Origin: Microdochium bolleyi
Lineage: Eukaryota; Ascomycota; Sordariomycetes; Xylariales; Microdochiaceae
Length of the DNA stretch: 64,000 nt
Reading direction: 5' to 3'
Assembly: GCA_001566295.1 (NCBI GenBank)
Contig: KQ964247.1
Location: 1,240,001-1,304,000 of the forward strand
Shown here: one piece after another, positions 34,101-45,658 of the stretch
Numbering within the stretch: position 1 is the stretch's first letter
How the letters are laid out: the number at the start of each line of letters is the position of its first letter
Made by a program: the position numbers and the translations under genes
The notes under the pieces: model-generated
Seen by the model: the letters and a program-made list of their open reading frames with translations, nothing else
Database searches by the model: none
What the model was told of the DNA's origin: nothing

Positions 34101-37100
34101 TCACTCGATGCTGTAAAACAGCGTCTCGAACGGCCCGGAGTCGAAGAGCCCCGAGTCGTCGCCGAGCTGGAGGTCCAGATCGCCCCAGTCGATCTGCAGG
34201 TCATCCAGTATCGAGTCGGTCATGTGGCCGCCGGGCCCTGCGCCGCCGCCGCCGCCGTACATCGACATTGCCGCGCCGTTGGTACTGCTGCTGCCAAAAT
34301 TCGCCACGGACGGGTCTGATGTCGGGGTGACAAGATCGTGCGCTGAGAAGGGGCTCATACACTGCTTGGCCATGCCACCGCTGCCGGCTTGTTGTTGCTG
34401 CCGCTGCTGCGAACGGAGAAAGTCACCCCCATCGCTGTACCCTGCCAGGTTAAGCGTAGCTTGTTGCTGCTGATAAAGATCGCCACCACCGGGTACCAGA
34501 CTACTGCTCTGCATCAGGTAACGGGAGTCGCCGCCTCCCGCGCCGAGAGTGGCAGCGGCAATGTCGTCAGGCGCTTGGCTGCTGCTGCCGCCGCCGGCGA
34601 CGTCGACGACGAGGATCTGCGACATGTAGTGCTGCACGTTGCGGCGGGCCTCGAGTGACTCGCGCCGGCGGTACTGGACGACGGCCTCGCCCATGGTGGT
34701 CAGGATCTCGTGGTAGTTCTTGGCCTGCGGGCTGCGCTCGGCGATGCTCTCGAGCACGTCGCGCGCGCCGACAAACGCGTCGCTGATGTCCTGCCGCGGC
34801 TCGCCCGCGAACATGGAGAAGCCCAGCACGAGGCCGGAGCCGAATATCCAGGCTCTGTTAGAACGGGCGGAGCAGAGTCAGCAACCTGTCCTATCAAATA
34901 GTAACAAAGAAAGAAGGGGTGAGGGGGTAAAACCTACTTGACCAGGCAGAGGTTGCCAAAGGCAAAATCCGACTTCTTGAGTTTCTGCAGTGTCTCGGCC
35001 ATGAACATGGCCGAGCTCACACAGACCTGCGCGAGCTTTGCGACTTTGGCGTTGCGCACTTTGGACTCTGGCGTCGGCGTGGCTGCCACGGACGCCCCGC
35101 CAGGACCCATGCTTCCGTGCTGTGAGGCGCGAGCTCGCAGGCGCGGCATGTGATCCGCGATGAGGAAAGGTCTGGTGATGAGGATGACGGCGAAGTAGTA
35201 GACGCACGATACATGCACGTTTCCGACGAGTGCCTGCCTGTCGGCAGACTCAAGAGAGAACCCGGACCCAGGGTATGCGCTCGCCGTGAATGTGAACTGC
35301 CGCACGGCCTCTGGCAGGCTCTGCGTCCAAAGACGCAGCTGCTCCAGGAGGTTCTCCGCGGTCGGCACGTGCAGCATATTGCTCGATCGCAAGGTCTGGA
35401 CGATGTTCTCGATGAGCGCACACCCTCGGACTATGGCTGGAAAGGTCCCTTGCGCACTCTCAGGTGCCGGAGTGCCGGCCCGGCTGGCCTCGGAGCGAGT
35501 CGGCGGGAGGCTCTGTGGCCGGCCGAGGATGAAGCTCATCAGGGTATCCAGAACCACGAGACTGTTCCATACGCGCAGCCTCGAGTCGTAGTCTTCGAGC
35601 TGTGCGTTGCGGTGTTTCCTGATGTACGAAAGACCCAGTACCACTGCCGCTTTCGATGCCACTCCTAGGTACATCGAGGCAGCGTTGCGATGGCACGCGC
35701 CGAGCATGTAGAAAGCCATGAGGAGAAAGAGCCGGACCATGCTGAGACTGGGATTTGCTATCATGCCCTCGAAGGCGATCTGGCGGGCTCTTGAGAAGAA
35801 CGCAGCCTGGGTCTGAGCATCGATTATCGTCGAGCCGGGCGGCTGCGTCTGGGCGCCGATGGCAAGTGCCACATCCAGTGCGGCGAGGTCATCGCGCTTG
35901 CTTTTGGCCGTAAATGGAGAGAAGCCCTCTGACGGCATCGAGTGTGGTGTGTTTGAGAATGTCTTGACTCTTTCGCTTACGAGGGTGTCGATCTCGTCCG
36001 CGGTGAAGAGGTCGAATAGACCGCTAGTCTGGATATATGCAGGCGGGCAATCAGCATGGAAGTCGGCGTCATCATGCAGCAGTTGTCTGCAAGCACTTAC
36101 AGCTTCAAAGTAGGACTCGAGGAGGAGGTACATCTGCTCGGCAGACGCCTCGATATGGTCACTTTCGACGTGGCCCGTTTCCCACTCGTGCATGATGTTA
36201 TGTGTCTCGCCATCGGTGAAGCGAGTGCGGCCAACAAATGGCCGAAGAGTCTTGCGTAAAAAGTAGAGAAAGGACAATGAGGCAGTCTCGCCAATGTAGA
36301 CTGGAGACAGGAAGAACCGTTAGCAGAGCTCAAGACCACGCTTCGGCTGCGTTCGTCGAACGCAGTCTGGTCACAGTGGCCCACCACATGATAGTCATGA
36401 TGCAGACGAAGCTTGTCTCGGGGTGTTGGACACTGACCTTTCTCGCCCTGAGAGCTGATGAGAAGCTGGTCCTTTGGCAGGGGCGCGCTCACGTCATCGT
36501 TGACGCTTGGCGAGGGGGACCTGGCAAGTGGAGACTGGTCGGCATCCGGGTCCCCGGAGGCGGAGGTGATGGCCGGCGAGGCCTGGAAGTGGATGTGATG
36601 GCCTCCTCCGCCGCCGCTGCCGCTGCCGGCCTCCGCGCTCGAATTGGATCTGCTGTGATCGTTGGCGTTGCCGTCGCTGGGGTGCGGCTTGCCGATGGGC
36701 AGCTGCTGGTGTTTCTGTGCGTGTGAGACGAGGCCAGGGCGGTTGCGGCGGCGGCGGTCGACATCCGAGTAGACGCAGGCGGAAGCCCGGCCGCGCTTGA
36801 CACAAGCCGAGCAGGGGAGCTCCGAGTTGCACCGGATCTTGGACGACTTGCATGCCGAGCAGGCCTGAATGCGTGTCAGTACGTGAGGCTGGAGGATCGA
36901 GTCACGAAGAGTGTCTTGGATGTATATTGAAGCTATCTCGGTGGACATTCAACAGGCCATCGTCCTTGCCTGCACAGGATGACTGTGCCGGGCAGGAACC
37001 ACGAACTCGTCTCGCGACGAAGAGCACGAGGTACAGGCGTGGGGAGTAGCAGGAGGGTAGCGGCAGAGTGTGTCCACACGCAGGAGGGTACTCACCCGCA

Positions 37101-37143
37101 ACGAGCGCTGGCGGTCCTCGGGCCGAACTTTGGGACGGGGCAT
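34101..37143 (-). CDS. Zn2Cys6 transcription factor with fungal-specific TF domain
   Basis: Five exons (37143-37096, 36864-36438, 36300-36101, 36028-34938, 34854-34101) give 839 residues. Exon 1 encodes the basic start MPRPKVRPEDRQRSLR, joined directly to the binuclear zinc cluster with Cys18, 21, 28, 34, 37 and 46 (CX2CX6CX5CX2CX8C), followed by a basic linker (DRRRRNRPG). A Ser/Gly/Pro-rich region leads to the fungal-specific TF domain at about residues 165-560. The C-terminus is rich in Gln, Gly and Ser and ends in an acidic stretch (DDLQIDWGDLDLQLGDD) that looks like an activation domain. The 72-nt intron 36100-36029 is in frame and could be read through; I call it an intron because its donor is GTAAGT and its removal gives SYFEATSGLFDLF. 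It is adjacent to and co-oriented with three catabolic genes, so it is the best candidate for their regulator. Confidence 0.9.
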
Positions 37144-37981
37144 GTCGAGAGCAGCGAGGATGGAATCCGGGGAAGCGCATCATGGGCAGAGTCGGCGGCC
37201 GCGAGCATGGCGGGGGGGTGTTCTTTTACACGGAAGGAGCCCACCAGGCGCGCAGATGGGCGCAGGGGGCACAGGGAACATAGCCGAGGCCCTGGGTGCT
37301 TTATCCGGCGCACCCCCAACTCGTCCAGCCCCAGTGGCGGCACTAACCCGAACGGGGCACGCCTGCTCAAGATAAGGTGCCTGTCTCAGGTCTTGACTGC
37401 ACATGTTCATCCAAAGAAAAGGATCCTTCGTAGTGGGATTCGGGGAAGAGCGCAGATAAGGGTCTTGTATCACCACGGGCTCTGGTGCTGATTTGAAAGA
37501 CTTGGAACTGCAGGCAGGGTGGCGACGATGGCGGCTGATGGTACTGGTGGTGCTGGTGGTGCTGGTGGTGCTGGTGGTGCTGGTGGTCGCCAGCTTGGGT
37601 GTACATGAGGGTGTGCACGACGACGATGTCATGATGCAGAACAGCCTCAGCCGCGGACCAATTAAGCCAAGCTGTGCGTTTGGCTTACAACATGTAGCAA
37701 GACAGGGAGCTTTCAGTCTTCTTCAAATTCAACAAAGTTCAAGCTTGATACCAGAGGGAGTTGTGTTGTAGTCATATTGCACTAAATCATACAGCCGGGG
37801 ACGTGTAGACATCGACGTGGGTCAGACAACGCTCGTTCCTGCCCAACGTCCAACCAAAAAATACATGAAGACCATGAGGCAAACACGACCAAGAGACCAC
37901 TGCCAGCCATCTACTCAGCAATGAGCTGAACTTTGAACCATCCGACCCAACCCTCTCTTCACATCAACAAACCCGGTATCT
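37144..37981. other. Intergenic region between regulator and monooxygenase
   Basis: It contains the promoter of the regulator and the 3' UTR of the monooxygenase. A CTGGTGGTG tandem repeat is listed separately. No gene is seen. Confidence 0.5.
37544..37588. repeat. Tandem 9-bp repeat (CTGGTGGTG)
   Basis: Five consecutive units, the last with one substitution, lie about 400 nt upstream of the regulator start. It is a simple repeat in probable promoter DNA. Confidence 0.85.
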
Positions 37982-39332
37982 TCACCCCCGCCTCGCGGCA
38001 AACGCATCCGCGACATGCTGGTCCATGTCGTACAGACAAATGTCCTCCGTGGTGAGCTTGTTCTTCTCGTCCTTGACATTGTACCGCCCGCCCGCGGTGT
38101 TGTCCGAGAAGCCGATCCGCTCGCTGATGTTCTCGCGCGCGCGCGCAGCCGCCGCCTGGACGCGCGTGGCGCGGGGCTTGCGGACCTCCTCGTACACCTC
38201 GAGCGCCTGCCGCACGTCTCCCTGGAAGTGCTTGTCGCTGAAGATGATGCCCAGCGCGGCGGCGTCCTCGATGGCCTGGCACGCGCCCTGGCTCTGGTCC
38301 GGCATCATCGGGTGCGCGGCGTCCCCGAGCACTGCGGCGACGCCCTTCTGCCAGTGGCTGTACGGCTCGTGCACCCAGAGCCGCCACGGCTTGATGTCCT
38401 CGCCCACGGCCAGGTGGCTGAGCACGTTGGTGTCGAGGTCCGGGTATGGCGCCAGCAGCTCCTCCTTGGTGGCCGCCGTGTTCCAGTTCTGCGACGAGTA
38501 GTCGCCCTTATCGCGCGGGAAGAAGCAGTAGTAGCTCAGCAGGCTGCCCGAGTTGCACGGCGAGAGCACAATCTTGTTCTTGTTGTTGTGCCCGCCCCAG
38601 TACTGCAGCGCCGACTCCTTGCTGAAGTCGCGCAGGCCCATCTTGACGGCCTCGGCCGTCGTCACGTTGGCGTGCAGGCACGACGAGTCCGCCGGCCGCT
38701 TGCTCGGGTTGATCCCGATGATCCCGCGCACCGCGGAGCCGATGCCGTCGGCGCCGATGACGACGTCGTGCGCCGCCGTTGTGCCGTTGTCGAAGCTGAT
38801 GACGCCGTTGTCCAGGTCGATCGCGGTGCACCGGTGGTTGACGAGCAGCTTGGCCGGCGGGCCGGCGTAGTCGTACTTGTCGCTGCAGGCGCTGTCCTGG
38901 AACATGCGGTGCATGTACTGGCGGTGGAACATGAGGTATCTCTGCGCCATTGAGAAACCGCGTTAGCTCAAAGTTGAGCCTCCTTCAGATGACGAAGATG
39001 GGAGGATGGAGAACACTCACGTATCCATACAAGCCCTCGTAGTGAGACAGGTCCACCACGTTGGTCGGCTCGCCAGTGTGCCAGTCGCGGCTGATGAGCT
39101 GCTTGAGCAGGACCGGGTCGCCCATCTCGATGTTGACCTTCCACCGCTCGAGCCACTTTGTCCCGTTGGCCGCGCAGGATATCGACGCGCCCACCTCGCC
39201 CGCGAAGTCGGCCCGCTCGTAGATCGTCACCCGGTGGCCGGCCTGCCGCAGCGCTGTCGCCGCCGCCAGTCCGCCGATGCCGCCGCCCACGATGGCGACG
39301 TCTAGAGACCGGAAGCCGTCCGATGAAGGCAT
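37982..39332 (-). CDS. FAD-dependent monooxygenase, salicylate-hydroxylase-like
   Basis: Exons 39332-39021 and 38941-37982 give 423 residues, the usual size for this group. Class A flavoprotein monooxygenase motifs are in order: the FAD-binding GGGIGG at residues 16-21 followed by YERA, the DG motif at residues 169-170 (VIGADGIGSAVR), and the GD motif at residues 310-311 (VLGDAAHPMMPDQSQGACQA). These enzymes use NAD(P)H and O2 to hydroxylate aromatic rings. Salicylate hydroxylase turns salicylate into catechol with loss of CO2, and close relatives act on hydroxynicotinate or other phenols, so the substrate cannot be fixed from sequence. No signal peptide is seen, so it is likely cytosolic. 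The intron of 79 nt has donor GTGAGT and acceptor GCAG. It lies between the regulator and the hydrolase-like gene on the same strand. Confidence 0.9.
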
Positions 39333-40689
39333 CTTTGTTGCTGCTTCTGCTGCTGTCGTCTGGCTGTGCAGTGGAATGTGTTATGTGGCAAACTAGCTCC
39401 CACGTCTGGCCAAGGCCGCTGAGCTGTTAGTCTGCTAAGAGTTGCCGAGCAGCTTGCTGTGTAGCGAAGTGCTTATGCCTATCTATCTTGACTCTACACC
39501 GTGGTCGACGGACAGGTGCGTGGCGATGTTGATTATGTTTTAAGTTGATGCTGGCTGGCTGTCTGTGTGTGTGTGTGCGTGTGTGTATGTACGGTGAAGT
39601 AGTGTGAGAGGCCACCAAAGACTCTCCAAGGCTGGCACGACAAACACCATTTATCTCAGAGAAGAGGAGCGTTTGCCGTAGTTACCCGCTGCCGTTCCTC
39701 CGCTGCCCAGAGCCGTCATCAGCACGACCGTAGAGGTTAACAGCCGTCCGTAGCGAATGGCCACGGCTCCCGCAGCGCGTGGGGTGGTGACTCGGGCATC
39801 GCACATCCCCGCACTCCACTCTTGGAGAGAGACGAGAAACGTACCACCAACGCCGCCGCGATAGGCTCAGTCTCCCCAAGGATCCCCTCAGCCGGACCCA
39901 GCCTGTCGCTTCTTCTCCCGTCTATTCCTCGGCGCTGTTTCCTATCAGTGGTGGGTTGGTTGCCCTGTCCCATAGCCGAGAGCTATTCTCGGAAATGTAC
40001 CCTGAGCTCCGCCCGTCCTCCTGGTCTCCACTCGGATATTACCCCGGTCGCGATCGCGGCGTCGGCCAATCACATCAATCCTGCGCAGCCCGATCGGGCA
40101 AGAGGAGGGGAAGCCCCAGGGAGGTGCTTTACCCGAGTGTGTCCTGGACAAAGGTAACTGGGGAGATCGTTCGCAGTAGCGGGCGGCTCTGCGCGGCCTG
40201 GGGATGGAGTCCGGCCCCAAGGTATCGGGCGACGGAAGCTTGGTCTGTCTGGATTGCCATGCGGCTCCGTAGTCTAGGCCGATTACGATACAGGGTACTC
40301 TGTGATTGAGTTTGCAAACCTTAGCGACATTCGGCAACGGAGCTCAGCTCTTACTGGATACTGCTCTGCTAGCTTGAGCACCGCGATGATGCCTGCATTT
40401 TGTGACCGTTCAGCATGCGCCGGTCAGCTCGGCTCACTCAATGTTGCACGCTGATCAGATCGAGTCCCCGACTGCTGGAGCGATGACTGCGACATGTAGA
40501 ATATTCTGGGGCATAGTGCCGAGCTGCCAATTTTGCGGTCGAGTCTCAAGGTCGGCAGGATAGGGTCAAACATAAGCACATCAATGTCATGGGCAATTCA
40601 GCATAGAACTGGAACGCTGTGTACTTCTCTAAGGCCCCATCTTGATATTTACAATATATACACCAGATCATCCACAGACCCATCCAGTC
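39333..40689. other. Promoter region of the monooxygenase
   Basis: This 1.36 kb stretch should contain the monooxygenase promoter and the 3' UTR of the hydrolase-like gene. A GT-rich microsatellite is at about 39563-39590. No coding region is seen. GC-rich CGG and CCG words occur, but I could not identify a clear Zn2Cys6 site. Confidence 0.45.
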
Positions 40690-41995
40690 TTACACCTCAC
40701 GGTGCGTGAAGTTGAACATCTCGTTCGACGGCACCGATGTCTCGTCCGCGAGCTTCCGCGCGGTTTCAATGCCCGTGCCAGGCACACGGTACTCGATTTT
40801 CTTGCTGCTATCCGAAACACCATCGACGGGGTAGGGAAAGGGCAGGTACTCTGGCATGAGACCCAGCTGGAAGAGTACGGTGAGCTGGTCCCACGCGATG
40901 TGCTCGTGGAACAGACGGTCGCCACGGATGTTGACGACCGCGTTGAAGGGAATCTTGAGATCCTTGCCCGTTGGGGGGACGCCCGGAAGTCTACGAAGCC
41001 AATGAACGTTAGTCATGGGCACTCAGATGCTGAAAAGGGAGGTGCAGAAACTTGGTCACTTACAGCCAGTCAATCACTCTATCGTGCTTGCAGCAGAAGA
41101 GGAACTCGTCCACGATCCGATCGACTCCAACGGTACGCGAGATGAGCTCGAGCTCCGTGCCATCTGGGTTGCTGTGGATGAAGTGGTCCCTGTAGAAAAC
41201 CGACAGCTTGGCGCGACCGACGCCGCCGGTCAGCGTGGGTACGTGGTTCACGTAGGGCTCAGCGACCATGGTGGCCATGGTGTCCTCGACATTGCGTGTC
41301 TCGAACTCGAACGCCGTGTGCTCGTCCCAGATGGCCTCGAGGTCGAACCAGGGGCCATCAAGGTGCTTCTTGATGAACGCGACCGACCGGCTGTGGGAGA
41401 CGGCGGCCGCCGTGGCGACGAAGTCTGCGTGGCCGGGTAGGACGAAATTTGCGGATTTGACGTTGCCATACCGGTGAACCGTCTCGTTCTCGACAGCGGG
41501 GGTTTTGGCGGCGGCTAAGGGGTTAGGCTTCTCGGCAAGGTGGTAGAGGCGCGGCTTCCGGCAGGCGGTTGGGAGAGCGCTAAAGGACACGACGGCGACA
41601 ATATCGCCGTTGCCATCGATGGCCTCGTTAATTGATGGGAAGGCGGCGGGCGTGTAGACGATAGCGGCGTAGCGGGATTTTGACGAGCACTTGTCATGCT
41701 TGGTGAGGGCCTCTGTGGCAGCGCGCAACTCGTCGCGAAGCCGCGGGGCATCGTCGGTCGCCGTCAGGTGGAGCTCGGCAACGACGTAGCCCTCCTCGGC
41801 CCATTTCTGGAGAGGCTCCGGGTCGAGGGTCTGGTGGGTGTTGGCCTCGCCGTTGGTGAAGCTGTGAGAGGTGGCCTCGTCGATGACGACGACGATGCCG
41901 GGCCCGTGGCCGCGGTGGGTGAGGGGCGCGTGGATGGTGAGGGTGGGCGACAGCTGCTGGGGCTTGGCCGTGGGGAAGGTGTCGTGTGAGACCAT
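40690..41995 (-). CDS. Dienelactone-hydrolase-like protein fused to SnoaL-like domain
   Basis: Exons 41995-41064 and 40990-40690 give 410 residues. Residues 1 to about 220 resemble dienelactone hydrolase (carboxymethylenebutenolidase) in layout: GPGIVVVIDEA at the start of the fold, later a strand with YAAIVYTPA and a late HADFVATAAAVSHS segment with a candidate catalytic His. The usual nucleophile motif GxCxGG is not visible. Residues about 225-400 (MVAEPYVNHVPTLTGGVGRA, RDHFIHSNPDGTELELISRT, then FNAVVNIRGDRLFHEHIAWD) look like a SnoaL/NTF2-like domain. Fungal proteins with this two-part layout are annotated as related to carboxymethylenebutenolidase, an enzyme of the catechol branch. Its place between a monooxygenase and an intradiol dioxygenase fits that. 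Without the nucleophile the true activity is uncertain; the SnoaL-like half may carry it. No signal peptide is seen. Confidence 0.75.
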
Positions 41996-42827
41996 GGTGC
42001 CTGTGGGTTTCTCAGCCTTGAAGGCTTGGGAGGGGAGAGGCTGCTGCGTGAGGCTGTTGCGAGATCAAGATGCCGTGCTGACGATGTTGAGGAGAAGACC
42101 GAGGAGAAATTGAGGTGAAAGAAGAGGGGAAGGCTCGAGTTGGAGAAGCAAGGGTCCAGCTGCGGTGCAGGTTGTATCCGCACGGATCTGGGAAGGTTAA
42201 AGTGGTACGATGAGCACGCCAAGTGCAACGGGAATGGTGGGCTTTTGAGCGGTCAGGAAGTCCCGTTGAGTCCAGTTGCGTCTCTGGAACATGGGCTGCA
42301 GTAGCCTTGAGGTGAGGTCGGCACTGCCGTTGGTTTTATGCCATCGACCGGTGGCGGACGGGCTTATCGTCGAAGCACGACTGCCCTTGGGTCGGGGGCG
42401 GCAATCGCGCGCCGGCGCCTCCTGCTGCGGGCCACCTTAGCGCTGAGATCCCTCTTCCGAGCCGGCACTTCTGACGTCCGCGCACTCGGAAACGCGGGGG
42501 CAGCGGAGGGCAGCGGGGGGTGCTCAACTCCGCTGCAAACTGCTGTCATGCATCCACCCGCGGGTCTGCTCGGTCACATTTGTTGTAGACGAGCTGAGAA
42601 GGCCTGGGGTGAACGGTTGAGTAATCGTGGAATTGCAGGTCCTGGTGCGACAGGTGGTCCAAGTAGTTTGAACGTGCTCAGCCAAAGAGCCGCATTACGC
42701 GTCCTAGAACTGGCGTAGCGTAGCTGGCGATTACATGCCCCAATGCCCCCGGGTCAACTGCCATGATCCTTACCAGGTACACCTCAATCCCATGCTCATA
42801 CGGAGGCACCTTACTCTGACACTCGCA
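41996..42827. other. Intergenic region within the aromatic cluster
   Basis: It holds the promoter of the hydrolase-like gene and the 3' UTR of the dioxygenase gene. The first 200 nt on the minus strand are C/T-rich, fitting a leader. No gene is seen. Confidence 0.5.
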
Positions 42828-44140
42828 CTATCGCCCCCAGCCAAACAAGAACGGCGTCGCCATCGCGCGCAATGCACCACCCGTCGCCGTGCTCGACGTG
42901 ATACTGGTCCCTCCGGCACCACCGCCACCACCACCGCCGCCGCCACCGGTCGCCGACGGGCTCGCCGTCGCCGCAACGAACAACCCATCGCTCTGATCAG
43001 CCTTCATGTCCACGCCCACGATGATCCACGCCAGGATCCCATCGTCCACTTTGTCCCCGAGCAGGACATAGTCCATGAAGATGTCGTTCTCCTTGGTCGC
43101 GGCAGCCACCGCGATCCCGTCCCGGTCGTTGGGCACCTGCTGCTTGTCGTTGCCGCTGTATGGCTGGACGGCCTCGACGCGCTCAATCAGCGACGTGTCA
43201 AAGTAGAACTGCCCAATGTGCGTCGGGATCCCGCCAGTGTACTGGCTGCTGCTGTTCAGCACCCGGGGGTCCCGCGTCGCCATGACGTGGATGTGGTTCG
43301 TCCTCCCCGCGTAGTGGCCCGGGAAGATGGTGTCGAACCCGGCGGCGCCCTGGCTATCGCTGATCTGCACGCCCCTCAGCCACGTCGACGCCGTTCCGGC
43401 CTGCCCGGGCGCGTCGACGCCAGAGTACACCCCCGTGGCGTTGCACTGCCACAGGTCAATGGCCATCCCGGAAACCGCGGAGCAGTCGGACACGTCGACG
43501 AACTGCACCTCGACGTGCAGCGGCACCCCGCGCTGGGCCTCGGTGATGTCCTCCCGGATCAGCTCCCCCGCGACAAAGTAGGGCCCGATGGTCTGCTCTG
43601 GGACCAGCGCGCAGGACGCGTTGCCGCCGAAGAGCTGCGACACCGGGGTGTCCAGGTTGAAGCCGGAGTTGGCCTGCTCATGCGAGATGGACATCCAGTG
43701 CTCGATCGACTCGCGATCGCGCTTATACTTGGCGGGCTGGATGGTGGCTAGATGCTGGGTTAGCACAAGGGAGACACATGGCGCCCCATTCCAAAAGAGC
43801 TGAACTGCCGTCCTGGAGAAAAGGATAGTGTTTATGCGAACTCACTCGACTGTATCCCCCTCTTCCGCCGCAGGGCGTGCGCCACCTCGACACGGCGCGC
43901 CGCCGCACGCTCCTGCCGCGCCGCGAACCCGGGCGCGGTCGCGCATGTCTTGAGCGCCCGGCCCAGGTTGTAGTTGGCCTCGGCGTGCACCTCGAGCTCT
44001 CGCCGGATCTGCTCGGGGGTCTGATGCTCCCCGTGCGCGAGGACGCCGGCGCTGCCCACCAGTGTAAGCACGGCCAGCAGAGCGGCGGGAATGAGCCCAG
44101 CCCGCCGCTGCCGCTGCGGATGATCGAAGAGGCGGACCAT
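42828..44140 (-). CDS. Secreted intradiol ring-cleavage dioxygenase
   Basis: Exons 44140-43846 and 43747-42828 give 404 residues. A basic N-terminus and hydrophobic stretch (GLIPAALLAVLTLVGSAGVLA) act as a signal peptide, followed by a His/Glu/Arg-rich helical pro-region. The dioxygenase core has the four expected non-heme Fe(III) ligands: Tyr155 (IGPYFVAGEL), Tyr244, His250 and His252 (PGHYAGRTNHIH). Such enzymes split catechols between the two hydroxyls to muconates. This extracellular subfamily is known in fungi, where members act on catechol or hydroxyquinol from lignin or plant phenolics. The C-terminus has a run of ten Gly and a Ser/Thr-rich patch; its final residues are not hydrophobic enough for a clear GPI signal. 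The frame is open upstream to 44575, but the signal peptide directly after the 44140 ATG supports this start. Confidence 0.9.
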
Positions 44141-45658
44141 GATTCTACTCTCGTGTTGAGGAAAAGCGAGTAGTTTTATGGTGGGAAGTAAAAGATGAAG
44201 TTGAAGACGAGATGCGGAAGCAGATATGGCGATGACGTAGGTCGGAGCACGATCCGCGGGCGAGAACTGCGAACGTGAACGAAGGGAGGATGTGATCACA
44301 CGAGATATCGACGCCCAGCTCAAGGCAGTCAAGATAATATTGCTCAGGTACAGCACGATCAGAATTGAGAATTGAAGACGAGGGAAAGAGAAAGTACAGG
44401 CCAGAAGTTCAGACCTCCGTGCAGACCGGGCTGAGCAAAGACCTCCAAGCCAGGCCGTCGGTCTTGGCGTTTTCGACACGGCCACCACTACACAGGAAAG
44501 ATCGGCTCTTTCATGCAGAGGGGAGGAGGCATTGACCACCGACGAAAGGTTGGAAAACAAGTCACCAAAGCCCAATTAACCATGCTTGTTCTCTGCCGAC
44601 GTTGCAGTCCCCGAATGCAGGACCGGACGAGCTGCACCAATGCTTCGTGCTGACCGCCCAGTAACTACGGAGTAAGTCCGGTAAGTGTTGGCCCTGGGGA
44701 CGGCGACGACGAGCAAGCAAAGTCTCGGCGCTCCAGGCAGACAGAAAGAGTGGAAATACGAGCGGCTGACCCGCACGCGTGTCCCGCCAGGCCGCCGCTT
44801 CCATTGCACCTGCCTGTCGAGCCCACCCCGTGGAGCCCGTCCCCAGTAGAAGAAACGCGCAAGGTTTGGGGGTCAACGGCGGCGGGCGAATGACAGTGTG
44901 GCTGAACAATCAATCACGATGGTTCGTTCTTTCCTTGGCGCGCTGATCTGTCGAGTGATAAACCTCCGAGTCGACAGTTGGGGGGGGGGCTGATTGGTTC
45001 CGCCGAGTGTGGAGAAGAAGAAGAACAAGGAGTTGGTTGCTCTTGGCCTGCCACTGCTGCAACGACAAAACTCTTTACCCCTATCTCGCCACCACCCATA
45101 CCGACCAAACAGAGTAGGGTAGCACACCGGCGCGGGAGATTAGCACGACGGTTTGAGACCGTTACAGATTATTTTCACGATCACAGAGCCTCGCAAAGCA
45201 CGGCGCTTGTAGAAAAGACAAACAGCACAGATATAAATATGTACTACGCTATATGAAGCACCTAGACTTTTCTTTCTTCCTGCGGAGCGGAAACTTGCAA
45301 CATCAGGCGTTCATGTACTGGTAGTATGTGGCCTGTACGGTCGTGAGGTAGAAAACGGGAGAAAGAGAACAAGAACGAAAACAGAGCACGCCCTATAACG
45401 ACCTGGGTCGCTGGCGGTAATGTCACAGATAACTAAGTGGCTCGTGTCCTACATTGTCAACCCACAAAGCCTATGCACCACCGAGAAATGGAAAAGAGAA
45501 CATAAGAATGCGGAGTTCGTCGAAAAGAAGAAATGGTTGGCCAGGTGAATATAAAATGCTATACAGAACCGGGTACGCCCAGGTTAGGTGTCGTCGCGGT
45601 CGTGAGCAAAGAGTAGCAGGCATGGTACCGAGACTCGCGCGTCGCAAAGCGCATGGAC
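44141..45658. other. Promoter of dioxygenase and 3' region of Tea1 gene
   Basis: It contains one TACGGAGTA motif at 44666-44674 and a run of 10 G at 44980-44989. The stretch nearest 45658 should be the 3' UTR of the Tea1 gene. No separate gene is seen. Confidence 0.5.

Noticed and set aside
38015..38953. Plus-strand open frame of 312 codons
   Set aside because: It is the antisense shadow of the monooxygenase second exon and has no recognisable motif.
42735..43751. Plus-strand open frame of 338 codons
   Set aside because: It lies antisense to the intradiol dioxygenase; its translation is His/Arg/Val-rich without a domain, a mirror effect of GC-rich codons.
44141..44575. Upstream in-frame extension of the dioxygenase
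   Set aside because: It would bury the signal peptide 145 residues inside the protein, so the ATG at 44140 is the better start.
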